The notes under the pieces: generated by a model
The model's input: the letters and a program-made list of their open reading frames with translations, nothing else
The model's database searches: none
What the model was told of the DNA's origin: nothing
Source of the DNA: JAFGKK01 sp964521085
Lineage (GTDB): Bacteria > Chloroflexota > Anaerolineae > Anaerolineales > RBG-16-64-43
Length of the DNA stretch: 64,000 bases
NCBI GenBank assembly: GCA_964521085.1
Contig: CAZFPL010000009.1
Span: 31,422-95,421, forward strand
Direction: 5' to 3'
In this document: piece after piece, positions 1 to 8,101 of the stretch
Layout of the letters: each line of letters opens with the position of its first letter
Numbering within the stretch: the first letter of the stretch is position 1
Made by a program: the position numbers and the translations under genes

Positions 1-101
1 TTCCTTCATTCTATTAAGCCTGTATCAATAGACCGTGGAGAAGCGGTCATCGGCAGTGATCAAATATCGATGGTCCATGGTCTACAGTCGATGGTCGCAC
101 T

Positions 102-1076
102 TCACTGCGGCAGGAGATCGTTGGTGAACGCCCTGGTGATATCGAGCGGCTCGGTCAACAGATCCATGGACCGCAGTGTGGCTTCCATATTCTGCCAGGC
201 GGCAAGATCGCTCTCGCCGGGCCGGTCGGTCTTCCAGAATGCAAGCGTCTCCAGCAGCACCTGCTTCTGGATCGGATCCTCTTCGGCCAATCCCTCGACG
301 TATTTGCGGCAGATTTGATACGCCGCATCGGGATCCGAAATCACATCTTCCACCGCGCGCAGGATTGCGCGGATCATCCCGCGTACCAATCCCGGATCGT
401 CGGCGATCGTCTTCTCGTTTGTCAGCAGGCCGTTGGACGCCAAGTCGACGAAATCCGCCACCCGGATTACGATCACTTTGTATCCGCGCCCAGAAAGTTG
501 GACCGGTTCGTTATTTGCGTAGACTACCGCAGCATCCACCTGACCGCTTACCAGCACCTCGACCTGATTGTAGCCAACTACATCAAGTGTGACCTCCTCT
601 TCCGCCACTCCCGCGGAATTCAAGAGTGCCCGGAAGCCGACGTAGGAAGCTCCCGCCAAAACAGGAATGCCCACCTTCTTCCCTTTCAAATCCTGCACGG
701 TCTGTATCCCGGATTCTTCCAGCGCGGCGACGGCGACCGGATAACCATGCCACCAGGCCATTGCATAGACCACGGGAAGCCCCTGGGCCCGGGCAAGCGG
801 CACCTGCTCGCCGGAAACCATTGCAAAGGGTAATTCTCCGGCGCCGACCAGCGCCACGCCGTCGGTTTCGAATTTGTAATCAAACTCAATCGCGATGCCC
901 TCTTCCTTAAAATAGCCCTTCTCCGCCGCAACGTAGAACGGCGCAAACTGCACATTGGGGATATATCCCATCGGCAGACGGATGGATTGCAAAGCCTTCG
1001 TGGCGTTATTTCCGGAGGATGGCGCGCACCCCGCCAGGAGGGCGATGCCGATGATAAAAAAGAATACGCGTTTCAT
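102..1076 (-). CDS. ribY: Riboflavin ABC transporter substrate-binding lipoprotein (RibY-type, NMT1/THI5-like)
   Basis: 324 residues. The N-terminus is a lipoprotein signal peptide with lipobox LLAGC (Cys16), so the protein should be anchored outside the membrane. The body is a periplasmic-binding fold of the NMT1/THI5 type: an opening GYIPNVQFAPFYVAAEKGYF segment, then an 'LKGKKVGIP' hinge and a 'QVDAAVVYANNEP' segment. This family usually binds thiamine precursors, taurine or nitrate. The call to riboflavin rests on context: it follows a permease gene in one minus-strand unit headed by an FMN riboswitch. RibXY of this make-up was described from Chloroflexi by comparative genomics. No ATPase gene is seen between it and the window edge, so the energising subunit is elsewhere or beyond the edge. 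The substrate is inferred. Confidence 0.8.
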   Translation of the reverse strand: MKRVFFFIIGIALLAGCAPSSGNNATKALQSIRLPMGYIPNVQFAPFYVAAEKGYFKEEGIAIEFDYKFETDGVALVGAGELPFAMVSGEQVPLARAQGLPVVYAMAWWHGYPVAVAALEESGIQTVQDLKGKKVGIPVLAGASYVGFRALLNSAGVAEEEVTLDVVGYNQVEVLVSGQVDAAVVYANNEPVQLSGRGYKVIVIRVADFVDLASNGLLTNEKTIADDPGLVRGMIRAILRAVEDVISDPDAAYQICRKYVEGLAEEDPIQKQVLLETLAFWKTDRPGESDLAAWQNMEATLRSMDLLTEPLDITRAFTNDLLPQ

Positions 1077-1131
1077 GATCTCTCTTCTCCTTGAAAAAGT
1101 CCTTTGAAATCTGACCTTCCTTCCTCTCCCC

Positions 1132-1215
1132 CGACCCCTCTCCCTCCTCCCTTAAGGCCTATCCTCGAGCGAAGCGAGGAGAGAGGATGGAGAGGGGTGA
1201 ATGGGTGAGGGAGGC
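1132..1215. repeat. Imperfect inverted repeat between ribX and ribY
   Basis: A pyrimidine-rich arm (CCCCGACCCCTCTCCCTCC type) faces a purine-rich arm (GGAGAGGGGTGAATGGGTGAGG type) around CCTCGAGCGAAGCGAGG, which is itself a small hairpin. It fills most of the 142-base gap between the two transporter genes. It could act as an mRNA processing or stabilising structure or be a dispersed repeat; there is no T-run to make it a clear terminator. Confidence 0.5.
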
Positions 1216-1218
1216 AAG

Positions 1219-2016
1219 TTACTCTCTCCACGCCAAGAATCTGCTCTCCGCCCAGGCGACCAGGCCGTACAGCGAGAGTGCCATGGCCACGAGCGAAAAG
1301 ATTCCCACAAAAACCAGCGCGGTATCGTATTGCCCGCGCGCCACGCTGATCAGAAACCCCAATCCCCTATCGGGCGCGATGAACTCCCCCACTACTGCGC
1401 CGATCACCGAGAGGGTCGCGCCCACCTTCAAGCCCCCGAGCAGGACCGGCAGCGCCGCCGGCAGTTCGAGATGACGGAAGTTTTGCCAGCGCGTGGCCCC
1501 CAGCGAGCGCATTAGCTCGCGCAGATTCGCCGAGACCGAGCGCAACCCGATGATGGTATTCACCAGCACCGGGAAAAAAACGATCAGTGCGCAGATCAAT
1601 ACCTTCGAAGGGACACCGCTTCCGAGCCAGATAAAGAGCAGCGGGGCGATCGCCACCACCGGGATCGCCTGGGTGGCGACGATGTACGGCGCGAGAATCT
1701 GCTCCGCCAACCGCGATTTGCTCAACAGGTAACCCAGGAGTGCGGCGGCGCCCACTCCGAAGCCCATTCCCGCCAGCACTTCGCTGAGCGTGAAAAGGAA
1801 ATGCCGCAGTAGACTTCCATCGGCCGCGACTTTACCCAGACGCTCGATTACCACCAGTGGACCGGGCAGGATGAAGGCGGGCAATCCGGCGAAAGCATAA
1901 ACCGCCTGCCAGATGATTCCGCAGGCTGCGATCGCCGTAATAACCGGGATTAACCGGCCGACGGCTGGCCTTTTCCCACGAGGCGTTGGGGGTTTGGAAT
2001 TATTACGATTCGCCAT
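1219..2016 (-). CDS. ribX: Riboflavin ABC transporter permease (RibX-type)
   Basis: 265 residues from the ATG at 2016. The reading frame stays open to 2349, but that extension runs backward through the FMN riboswitch and its terminator, so the upstream starts are rejected. It is a BPD_transp_1 permease with about six membrane segments and the cytoplasmic EAA loop that docks the ATPase (SLGATRWQNFRHLELPAALP). It resembles ThiX/SsuC-type permeases that partner NMT1-like binding proteins. Riboflavin as substrate is inferred from the upstream FMN riboswitch and from ribY just downstream. No clear ribosome binding site precedes the chosen ATG, so the exact start is less sure than the identity. Confidence 0.8.
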   Translation of the reverse strand: MANRNNSKPPTPRGKRPAVGRLIPVITAIAACGIIWQAVYAFAGLPAFILPGPLVVIERLGKVAADGSLLRHFLFTLSEVLAGMGFGVGAAALLGYLLSKSRLAEQILAPYIVATQAIPVVAIAPLLFIWLGSGVPSKVLICALIVFFPVLVNTIIGLRSVSANLRELMRSLGATRWQNFRHLELPAALPVLLGGLKVGATLSVIGAVVGEFIAPDRGLGFLISVARGQYDTALVFVGIFSLVAMALSLYGLVAWAESRFLAWRE

Positions 2017-2144
2017 GAATGCAATCCGACACTGATTCTCTAGAGGACACGGGGAGCAAGCAGTTTTCTTTCTCTTTGTGTCCTTCAGGTTTTTCCCTGG
2101 CCTGCCTGTGTGGTCCAGGTCGGGCTTCGTGCCCTTCATGGAAC

Positions 2145-2175
2145 AAAAAAACCCCGGACTAAAATCGTCTCGGGG
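2145..2175 (-). terminator. Riboswitch-coupled intrinsic terminator ahead of ribX
   Basis: Read on the minus strand, CCCCGAGAC pairs with GTCCGGGG across a short AT-rich loop and is followed at once by seven T. It lies 25 bases beyond the FMN aptamer and 130 bases before ribX. This is the classic place for the expression platform of an FMN-off riboswitch: FMN binding would favour this hairpin and stop transcription. Confidence 0.8.
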
Positions 2176-2199
2176 CGCCGGAATCACACAAATGACTAC

Positions 2200-2378
2200 T
2201 CTCCTTCTTTCCTCCCGACTATACGGTCGGCTCCGGTTTCGCACCGGATCATGCCTCCGCGGAAATTCCGCTTTGGCTCGCGGGCTTGCCGGCGATGCAA
2301 CTCCGTTTGGAACTGCATCCGGCTTACCGCCGATCGGGAATTGGGTCATATTGCGGCCCTCACCCGGCCCCGAAGGAT
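2200..2378 (-). promoter_or_regulatory. FMN riboswitch (RFN element)
   Basis: On the minus strand the conserved RFN blocks appear in order: CCTTCGGGGCCGGGTGA at the 5' side of P1, CAATTCCCGATCGGCGGTAA, AAGCCCGCGAGCC, GATCCGGTGCGAAACCGG, then GCCGAC...AGTCGGGAGG and the closing GAAGG that pairs with CCTTC. The blocks match the known FMN aptamer in sequence and order. It precedes a terminator and the ribX-ribY genes, which identifies this transporter as flavin-related. Confidence 0.93.
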
Positions 2379-2393
2379 ATGGAATTAATTTTG

Positions 2394-2423
2394 ATTATAA
2401 CACGGTTAACCCTGATTACCCAA
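2394..2423 (-). promoter_or_regulatory. Promoter of the FMN riboswitch-ribXY unit
   Basis: On the minus strand TTGGGT is followed 18 bases later by TATAAT with an extended TGT just before it. The predicted start of transcription is about 2387, some ten bases ahead of the aptamer. The -35 match is only fair. Confidence 0.55.
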
Positions 2424-2432
2424 GAATGAACG

Positions 2433-2523
2433 ACCGCGCGGCAAGCCGCGCGGTATCACAGAGCGCAACCCCCAAGAACTGCGCAGCAAGCTGCGGGGTA
2501 TTCTAATCCCGCGAAAGCGGGAT
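2433..2523. repeat. Three tandem small hairpins
   Basis: ACCGCGCGGC-AA-GCCGCGCGGT (2433-2454, perfect ten-base-pair stem), a degenerate ACCCC...GCAGC-AA-GCTGC...GGGGT (2468-2500), and ATCCCGC-GAAA-GCGGGAT (2506-2523). The first two share an AA loop flanked by GC/GC. They lie between the riboswitch promoter and the 3' end of the small membrane protein gene. There is no T-run, so a dispersed REP-like repeat is more likely than a terminator. Confidence 0.6.
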
Positions 2524-2555
2524 AAATGTTTCATCCGCATCTTGGATGGAAGCGG

Positions 2556-2789
2556 TTAAGAAATTCCGGCGCCCTTCCGGCTATCCGCCACAAAGGCCAG
2601 AATGACGGCGAAGACAAGAACGATCAGCGCTTCGGTGAACCCCTGGGTAAGTGCGATCATGCTGACCACCGATGCGAGGATGGCGATGAGATGAATCCAC
2701 CGCTTGGTGGCGAACCACCGCTGAAGTTCGTAGAAAGCCAGGATGGCTCCCGCTCCGATCATGATGAAGGCGATAAAAATATCCCACAT
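2556..2789 (-). CDS. Small membrane protein of unknown function
   Basis: 77 residues. I do not recognise the family. Two or three hydrophobic stretches are visible: residues 1-20, 32-50 and 52-70. A short basic stretch (RWFATKRWIH) separates the first from the rest, and the tail is charged and short. It follows recN on the same strand after a gap of about 110 bases, so it may be read from the recN transcript. It could instead be a chance frame, but the clean hydrophobic pattern and the AGGAG-type sequence (GGAGAGTGCCGCG) shortly before its ATG favour a real gene. Confidence 0.5.
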   Translation of the reverse strand: MWDIFIAFIMIGAGAILAFYELQRWFATKRWIHLIAILASVVSMIALTQGFTEALIVLVFAVILAFVADSRKGAGIS

Positions 2790-2897
2790 CGCGGCACTCT
2801 CCTTTTTTAGCCGTTCTCTCCGGCGCGGACGTGCATTTCGTATGCAATCGTCGTGCCCGAAAATTCCTCAGTTCGGGGAAAAAAACGTCCGCCGCTT

Positions 2898-4634
2898 TTA
2901 GGCTTGCGCGGCGACCTGTTTTTCCTGCTCTACGAGTTGAAGAATCTCCTCGGCTGATTCACGCGTGGTTTCCGATAGATTTCCCAGCATGACGGCCAGC
3001 TCAGCGACCCGTTCCCTGGCATGCAGCAGTTTAACCTGGGTTTGGGTGCGTTTCCCCTGAACCGATTTCTCCACCCGCAAATGCTTATCGCCGTAGGCGG
3101 CAAGCTGCGGCAGATGCGTGACGCAGAACACCTGGTGGCGCGGGGTGAGGCGCCAGAGCTTGCGCCCGACGACCATCCCCACCCGTCCGCCGATCCCCTG
3201 GTCGATCTCATCGAAGATCAGTGTCGGAGTGCGGTCCGCCCTGGCCAGGACGCTTTTTAAAGCCAGCATCAATCGCGACGTTTCACCTCCGGATGCCACC
3301 TTGGTAAGCGGTTTCAAACCCTCGCCGGGATTCGGTGCGACGAGGAATTCGACCCGGTCGAGTCCGGTGGAATCGAATGCAATCCGCTTCTCGCCGACGA
3401 TCGCGCCGTCCGGGCTCTCCTCCCAGCGGCGGTCAACGGAAAACTTTGCCCCCTCCATCCGCAGCTCGGACAGCTCGGTTTCTATGCCGCGGGCCAGCGT
3501 ATCCGCCGCCTCCGCGCGCAGCGCGGAGAGCTCCCCGCCCTGCCGGCCGATCTCCACAAGCAAGTCCTTCTCCCGGGCTTCCAACTGCGCCCGGCGTTCA
3601 TCCGCATGGGTGATTCCCTCCAGCTCCCGCCGGGCGTTTTCAGCATGGGCCTGCACCGCTTCGAGGGTGTCGCCGTACTTGCGTTTGAGGTTCCGAAGCA
3701 GTTCCACCCGTTCTTCCACCTGCTCCAAGCGCTTCGGGTTGAATTCGATCGATTCCCGGTAGGCGCGCAGCTCCTTGGAAAGCTCAGCGGCCTGATCCAG
3801 AACAGCCTGTGCGTTTTCACTCGTCCCTTTCAGCGCCGGGTCGATCTTGGCCAGCGCCGCCAGCGTCCGCGCCGCCTGGCCGAGTGAATCGGAGGCCGGA
3901 TGCACCTCCTCCTCTTCGGAATCCAGCGCCTCGACGGCCTGGTCGGAAAGCGTCGCCAGTTGTTCGGCGTTGGCCAGGCGGGTGCGTTCTTCGAGAAGCG
4001 CGGTTTCCTCCCCGGATTGGATCCGGGCGGCCTCAATCTCGCCGATCTGATAGGTCAGCATATCGGTTTTTCGGGCCGCGTCGCGTTCCCCGGCCCGGAT
4101 CTGCTCGAGTTCCTCGCGCACAGCCCGCAATACTTCCACCTGCAGGGAAAATTCCTTGCGCCGTTCCTCCAAACCCGCGAACCGGTCGAGCAGCCGTAAA
4201 TGTTCGCGGGTCCGCAGCAGGGAAAGATGTTCGGATTGACCGTGAACGTCGATCAGCAATTGGCCCACATCGCGCAGGATCGCGAGGTTGACCGCCCGTC
4301 CGTTCACACGGACGATATTGCGGCCCTCGCGCCGGACTTCGCGGCCGAGCGTGATGGTGTTCTCGCCCTCCCACAGCCCTTCCGCTTCGAGGATTCCGCG
4401 GATCTCCGTGAGGGTCCCATTTTCCAGTGTGAAGTCCCCCTCCACGGAGGCGGTCTCCTCTCCGGAGCGGATCACGTTGGAATCACCGCGCCCGCCGAGA
4501 AGCAGCTCGATCGCATCCACAATGATAGATTTCCCCGCGCCGGTTTCCCCGGTAAGCACGAACAAGCCCGGTTCGAAACGCAGGATGAGTTCCTCGATGA
4601 TCGCGAAATTGCGGATGCGAAGTTCCCGTAGCAT
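2898..4634 (-). CDS. recN: DNA repair protein RecN
   Basis: 578 residues, a typical RecN length. RecN is an SMC-like ATPase of double-strand-break repair that holds DNA ends in the cytoplasm. Walker A GETGAGKS is at residues 29-36. A long coiled coil (about 150-370, rich in Glu/Arg/Leu) splits the ATPase. The C-terminal half carries the ABC-type signature region (VASGGETSRLMLALK) and Walker B LIFDEIDQGIGG. It sits downstream of nadK and two small membrane genes; nadK-recN proximity is common in bacteria. Confidence 0.95.
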   Translation of the reverse strand: MLRELRIRNFAIIEELILRFEPGLFVLTGETGAGKSIIVDAIELLLGGRGDSNVIRSGEETASVEGDFTLENGTLTEIRGILEAEGLWEGENTITLGREVRREGRNIVRVNGRAVNLAILRDVGQLLIDVHGQSEHLSLLRTREHLRLLDRFAGLEERRKEFSLQVEVLRAVREELEQIRAGERDAARKTDMLTYQIGEIEAARIQSGEETALLEERTRLANAEQLATLSDQAVEALDSEEEEVHPASDSLGQAARTLAALAKIDPALKGTSENAQAVLDQAAELSKELRAYRESIEFNPKRLEQVEERVELLRNLKRKYGDTLEAVQAHAENARRELEGITHADERRAQLEAREKDLLVEIGRQGGELSALRAEAADTLARGIETELSELRMEGAKFSVDRRWEESPDGAIVGEKRIAFDSTGLDRVEFLVAPNPGEGLKPLTKVASGGETSRLMLALKSVLARADRTPTLIFDEIDQGIGGRVGMVVGRKLWRLTPRHQVFCVTHLPQLAAYGDKHLRVEKSVQGKRTQTQVKLLHARERVAELAVMLGNLSETTRESAEEILQLVEQEKQVAAQA

Positions 4635-4668
4635 GGGAAAGCCCGGTCCTTTTCCTTATTAAAAGGAA

Positions 4669-5139
4669 TTATCCCGTTCCCGAAAGGAGCCCAAGCAGCG
4701 CGATTATCGCACCGGCGGCCATCATAAAAATGCTCGTCCGGTAATTTTTCGCGGTTTTCTCGATCTCCAGGTAGCATTCCCGCGTGTCTTCCGGATTATG
4801 GTGGACGGTCACGGTTGCGCCGGCCGGATAACGCGCGGCAATCTGGTCGGCTACGGGTTTATCATACAGATAGCGCGGATAAGAAACCGTGGAACCGAAA
4901 TGCAATTGCCCGCCCGATCGAAACTGATATTTGACGGATACGTCATATTGGTGGATTTCCTTGCCCAACTTGGTTACCATCGGCGGTTGCGGCACGACTT
5001 CGGTCGACGTTACGGTTCCCTTGGCGGTCGGCCAGGCTTCCCGGATCTGATCGTGCTTGCGTGCGTTTCGCGCCGGAAAGAACAAGCTGACACCGAAAAC
5101 GACAATCACCACGCCGATTATTAATAGATTGGGTCCCAT
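4669..5139 (-). CDS. DUF3592 family membrane protein
   Basis: 156 residues. A membrane segment at each end (about 3-20 and 133-153) brackets a soluble beta-rich domain of the DUF3592 kind: 'WPTAKGTVTSTEV', a conserved Y-x-Y pair in 'SVKYQFRSGG' and the 'YPAGATVTVHHNPEDTRECYLE' block. The family is widespread and has no known biochemical role. It lies 30 bases after the B-box membrane gene and 34 bases before recN, so it is probably co-transcribed with both. Confidence 0.75.
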   Translation of the reverse strand: MGPNLLIIGVVIVVFGVSLFFPARNARKHDQIREAWPTAKGTVTSTEVVPQPPMVTKLGKEIHQYDVSVKYQFRSGGQLHFGSTVSYPRYLYDKPVADQIAARYPAGATVTVHHNPEDTRECYLEIEKTAKNYRTSIFMMAAGAIIALLGLLSGTG

Positions 5140-5169
5140 ATTTCTGCCTCCTGTCTTTTCGATTGCTTC

Positions 5170-5724
5170 TCAGAGATGAAGTCCCCTCATATTCGCCACC
5201 AGGAAACTCACCGCAACAAGCATGTATCCGACCGGCCACAATAACGACATTCCCACCGCCAGCAAGCCCTGAACGCCTGCCTGTCCGGGAAAAAGAAGCA
5301 TAAAGATAACAGTCGGGATCATGACCGGAAGGCAGCCGGCCACTCCGCCCGCCGCGGCCGTCAGCCAGAGATACCTGCTCCGGCGGTGGCGGACCGCAAA
5401 CTGCACGGCCCGGGCTGCGATCGATCCCACGAATGCCGCTACGAACAAAATGAAAAAGCCGATCACCGAGGTCAGAAGGGAACCCGCTCCGCAAACCACT
5501 CCCGCCACAACGAAGGCGATGATGAAATCGTACCAATAGGCGGTCTCGAACACCTTCTGCTGCTGGCGAACGCAGGTTTTACACCGGTACCCCACCGGAG
5601 TCCGGACGGCGCACTGCGAACAGATCGGCTGGCCGCAGCGGTTGCAGCGCAGCGAAGTCGGGCGATTCGGGTGGTACGTGCAGAAGATTTGTGGATCGTT
5701 CATCGTAAAGGGATCCGGTTTCAC
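5170..5724 (-). CDS. B-box zinc-finger membrane protein
   Basis: 184 residues. The N-terminal 45 residues form a B-box-type zinc site: CTYHPNRP followed by CNRCGQPICSQC and a third pair CKTC. Four hydrophobic stretches follow. Similar B-box N-termini occur fused to rhomboid proteases or unknown membrane domains in Chloroflexi and Actinobacteria; no rhomboid Ser/His motif is present here. Its ATG overlaps the nadK stop by four bases (ATGA), which suggests translational coupling. A second Met at residue 8 could also be the start. Function unknown; a protein-interaction or zinc role is only a guess. Confidence 0.65.
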   Translation of the reverse strand: MKPDPFTMNDPQIFCTYHPNRPTSLRCNRCGQPICSQCAVRTPVGYRCKTCVRQQQKVFETAYWYDFIIAFVVAGVVCGAGSLLTSVIGFFILFVAAFVGSIAARAVQFAVRHRRSRYLWLTAAAGGVAGCLPVMIPTVIFMLLFPGQAGVQGLLAVGMSLLWPVGYMLVAVSFLVANMRGLHL

Positions 5725-6593
5725 TCCCCGGATTGCGGATTCCGATTCAACCGGGCGGCGATGTTGCGGTAAAAATAACCGCGTCCCTGGGCGCGGATCA
5801 ACCGCGCCGATAAATCGGACGCCCGGATGATGACGCGATCATGGTCGAGCACCTCTTCGTGATGCTGTCCGTCGCAGGAAAGCACCGCCGGCGCTTCGGA
5901 GTGCACCCGGATGGTCACTTCCGCGCCGTCCGGCAGCACGATGGCGCGTTCCACCGACAAATGCGGAGCCACCGGGATCAATAGAATGTTGCGCAGCTCA
6001 GGAGGCAGAATCGGGCCTCCGGCCGCGAGGGCATAAGCGGTCGAACCGGTCGGCGTGGCGGTGATCAATCCGTCCGCGGCGTATGTGGTCAATGGCTGGC
6101 CGTCCACCGCGGTTTCCAGGTGGACCATCTTCATCCCACCCGCGCGCGTGACCGCGCATTCATTGATCACATCCCACTCGCCGAGGGACCGGCCGGAGCG
6201 TTCCTGTTTCACATGCAACATCATCCGGCTCTCGATCCAGTAGCGTCCCGCCAGCACCTGATCCAATCCGGGTACCCAGCTGCCGCGCTGCAATTCCGCC
6301 AGGAATCCCAACCGGCCCAGATTGACCCCCAGCACGGGGATCTCTTTTTTCGCACAGGCGTGGCTGACCCTCAGCATGGTGCCGTCTCCCCCCAGGGCCA
6401 CCACCATATCGAAGGTCTCCACTTTCACAACAGCAGGAAATTCCTTTTGAGAACAGCTTCGGATGGTGCTTGCAGGAAGGCGGGATGTAACCAAACCCTC
6501 CATTTCCCGGGTGATGGATTCCGCGTCGGAGATCGTCTGATTAAAAACCAGCGCGATCCGCTTTGGAACGGGGCGGGCAAGTTGGTCGGTCAT
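5721..6593 (-). CDS. nadK: NAD kinase
   Basis: 290 residues from the ATG at 6593; the frame is open up to an ATG at 6629 that abuts the stop of the upstream gene, but the extra 12 residues do not look like the family. It phosphorylates NAD to NADP with ATP (or polyphosphate) in the cytoplasm. The GGDGTML catalytic motif, the NE-type site (VINECAVTR) and the AADGLITATPTGSTAYALAAGGP block are all intact. A TATAAT lies ten bases before the chosen start, which would give a very short leader. It sits in the rlmB-recN run. Confidence 0.92.
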   Translation of the reverse strand: MTDQLARPVPKRIALVFNQTISDAESITREMEGLVTSRLPASTIRSCSQKEFPAVVKVETFDMVVALGGDGTMLRVSHACAKKEIPVLGVNLGRLGFLAELQRGSWVPGLDQVLAGRYWIESRMMLHVKQERSGRSLGEWDVINECAVTRAGGMKMVHLETAVDGQPLTTYAADGLITATPTGSTAYALAAGGPILPPELRNILLIPVAPHLSVERAIVLPDGAEVTIRVHSEAPAVLSCDGQHHEEVLDHDRVIIRASDLSARLIRAQGRGYFYRNIAARLNRNPQSGE

Positions 6594-6629
6594 AGATAAG
6601 GTGATTATAGCAGGTGAAACGAAAGCCAT

Positions 6630-7148
6630 TCACGGCAGGCGCTGGTCGCACACAGTTCGAAACCCGCAGGCCCGGCAGCGATTCGGTTCCGTGTGGGATC
6701 GGTCGACGGTCGCTGCGGACGAATCGCTTCGCATCTCTTCCAGCATCGCGGCCACCTCGTCCAGGAGATGCGGTGCGAAAGGAATTTCCACGGTCCGATC
6801 CCGGTATTTTAGAATGCCGTAGGGTGGAGTTTGACCGAAATGCTCCCGAATCAGGAGCGCATAGGCGGCCAATTGATAGAGCTGCGATGGGTAGGGCACG
6901 ACGGGCGCAGCGCCCGATTTCACCTCAATCGGGATGATTCTTCCACCCTGGTTGACCAGATAATCCGGCCGCCCCACCAGGGAATAATTCGCCGAATAAA
7001 GTGTCCCTTCCGGCTTCCGCAGACGCGCGGTATCGATGTGGATCACGCGGCCGGAGGGTAACTCGAGCCTTCTCCGCTGCCAGCCGGAAATCCCCCAAAG
7101 GATGAGGGAGAATATCAACAACCCCAGCGCAATCCCCAGGATCCACAT
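6630..7148 (-). CDS. Membrane-anchored Cas4-like PD-(D/E)XK nuclease
   Basis: 172 residues. An N-terminal membrane segment (residues 3-24) is followed by a PD-(D/E)XK core: GRPDYL, then IPIEVKSG giving the D...E-x-K triad, then QLYQLAAYALLI, the helix typical of Cas4/RecB nucleases. The C-terminus has RCRACGFRTVC, matching the cysteine cluster that binds the iron-sulphur cluster in Cas4/AddB-type enzymes, though the fourth, N-terminal cysteine is not seen. No cas genes or CRISPR repeats are in the window, so this is a solo, housekeeping-linked member. It abuts nadK (stop and next ATG adjacent) and follows rlmB. Its substrate is unknown; an exonuclease or DNA-end role is inferred. Confidence 0.7.
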   Translation of the reverse strand: MWILGIALGLLIFSLILWGISGWQRRRLELPSGRVIHIDTARLRKPEGTLYSANYSLVGRPDYLVNQGGRIIPIEVKSGAAPVVPYPSQLYQLAAYALLIREHFGQTPPYGILKYRDRTVEIPFAPHLLDEVAAMLEEMRSDSSAATVDRSHTEPNRCRACGFRTVCDQRLP

Positions 7149-7231
7149 ATTTTTTCAATCCTCACGAAAGGTTATATCGGAAGGATTTCACCGCATCGGG
7201 TCACTCGTTCCTCCGGGCGGATCGTGGCATC

Positions 7232-7981
7232 CTACGCAGAGATCCGTTTCACTCTCTGCCGTAAGACAAGGTACAACGCGATCGATCCGGCCGCGGCGGC
7301 GTTCAGGGATTGGATCTTCCCCTGCATCGGAAGACGGAGAAGCCTATCGCATGATTTCCGCACCAGCGGACGAAGCCCCTCCCCTTCGCTGCCGACGACC
7401 AGCGCAAGCGGGCCGTCCAGATCCGAGTCGAGTATGGATTCCGCCGCGGGATCGGCATCCAAACCCGCCACCCAGATCCCCCGTTGTTTGATCTCATCGA
7501 TCGCCTGGGCGAGATTCGATTGGGCAATCCGCAGGTGTTCCACGGCTCCCGCCGAGGCATTGACCACCGCCGGCGTCACTCCGGCCGCCCGCCGCAGCGG
7601 CAGGATCACGCCGTGCACACCGGCCGCCTCCGCCGTGCGCAGCAGCGACGCCAGATTCTGAGGGTCCTGGATCTGATCCAGGATCAACAGCAATACCTGT
7701 GGACCCGCCTGTTCGCACCGCGAGAGAATCTCCTCGAGCGGAACGAGGGGATACTCGCCCGTCTGAATGGCCACGCCCTGGTGATTTCCCCCCAGGCGGT
7801 CCAATGTTTCCGGCAGGACCTTTTCGATACGGAGATTCCTTTTCCGCGCCAGCCCGAGAATCTCGGCCAATGCACCCTGCTCATGGGCGCTTTCCGCGAG
7901 ATGCACGAGGAACGCGGTTCTCCGTCCGGCCCGCAACACTTCCCGCACAGCCTGGCGGCCGTAGATCCATTCCCGAATCAC
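7232..7981 (-). CDS. rlmB: TrmH-family rRNA 2'-O-methyltransferase (RlmB-like)
   Basis: 249 residues. SpoU/TrmH-family enzyme that methylates a ribose 2'-OH, in RlmB of G2251 in 23S rRNA. The N-terminal substrate-binding domain starts IYGRQAVREVL. The SPOUT knot motifs follow: LDQIQDPQNLASLLRTAEAAG (motif 1), LVVGSEGEGLRPLV (motif 2) and IQSLNAAAAGSIALY (motif 3, with S-L-N-A where S-L-N-V-S is more usual). It comes right after cysS, a pairing conserved in many bacteria. The exact target nucleotide is inferred from this context. Confidence 0.88.
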   Translation of the reverse strand: MIREWIYGRQAVREVLRAGRRTAFLVHLAESAHEQGALAEILGLARKRNLRIEKVLPETLDRLGGNHQGVAIQTGEYPLVPLEEILSRCEQAGPQVLLLILDQIQDPQNLASLLRTAEAAGVHGVILPLRRAAGVTPAVVNASAGAVEHLRIAQSNLAQAIDEIKQRGIWVAGLDADPAAESILDSDLDGPLALVVGSEGEGLRPLVRKSCDRLLRLPMQGKIQSLNAAAAGSIALYLVLRQRVKRISA

Positions 7982-8101
7982 GGCTGCTCCACTGGAAGGA
8001 CCGGATCCATATGAATTATTTCCTTTATAAACAGACGGTGATCATCCCCCTGTGCATTAATTAAATAGAAGACCAACGTGGAAACCGTAATCATGAATAT
8101 C

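Noticed and set aside
1..101. Possible gene or repeat at the left edge
   Set aside because: Only a loose repeat of CGATGGTC; no reading frame or structure can be supported.
2017..2349. N-terminal extension of ribX
   Set aside because: It would translate through the FMN aptamer and terminator.
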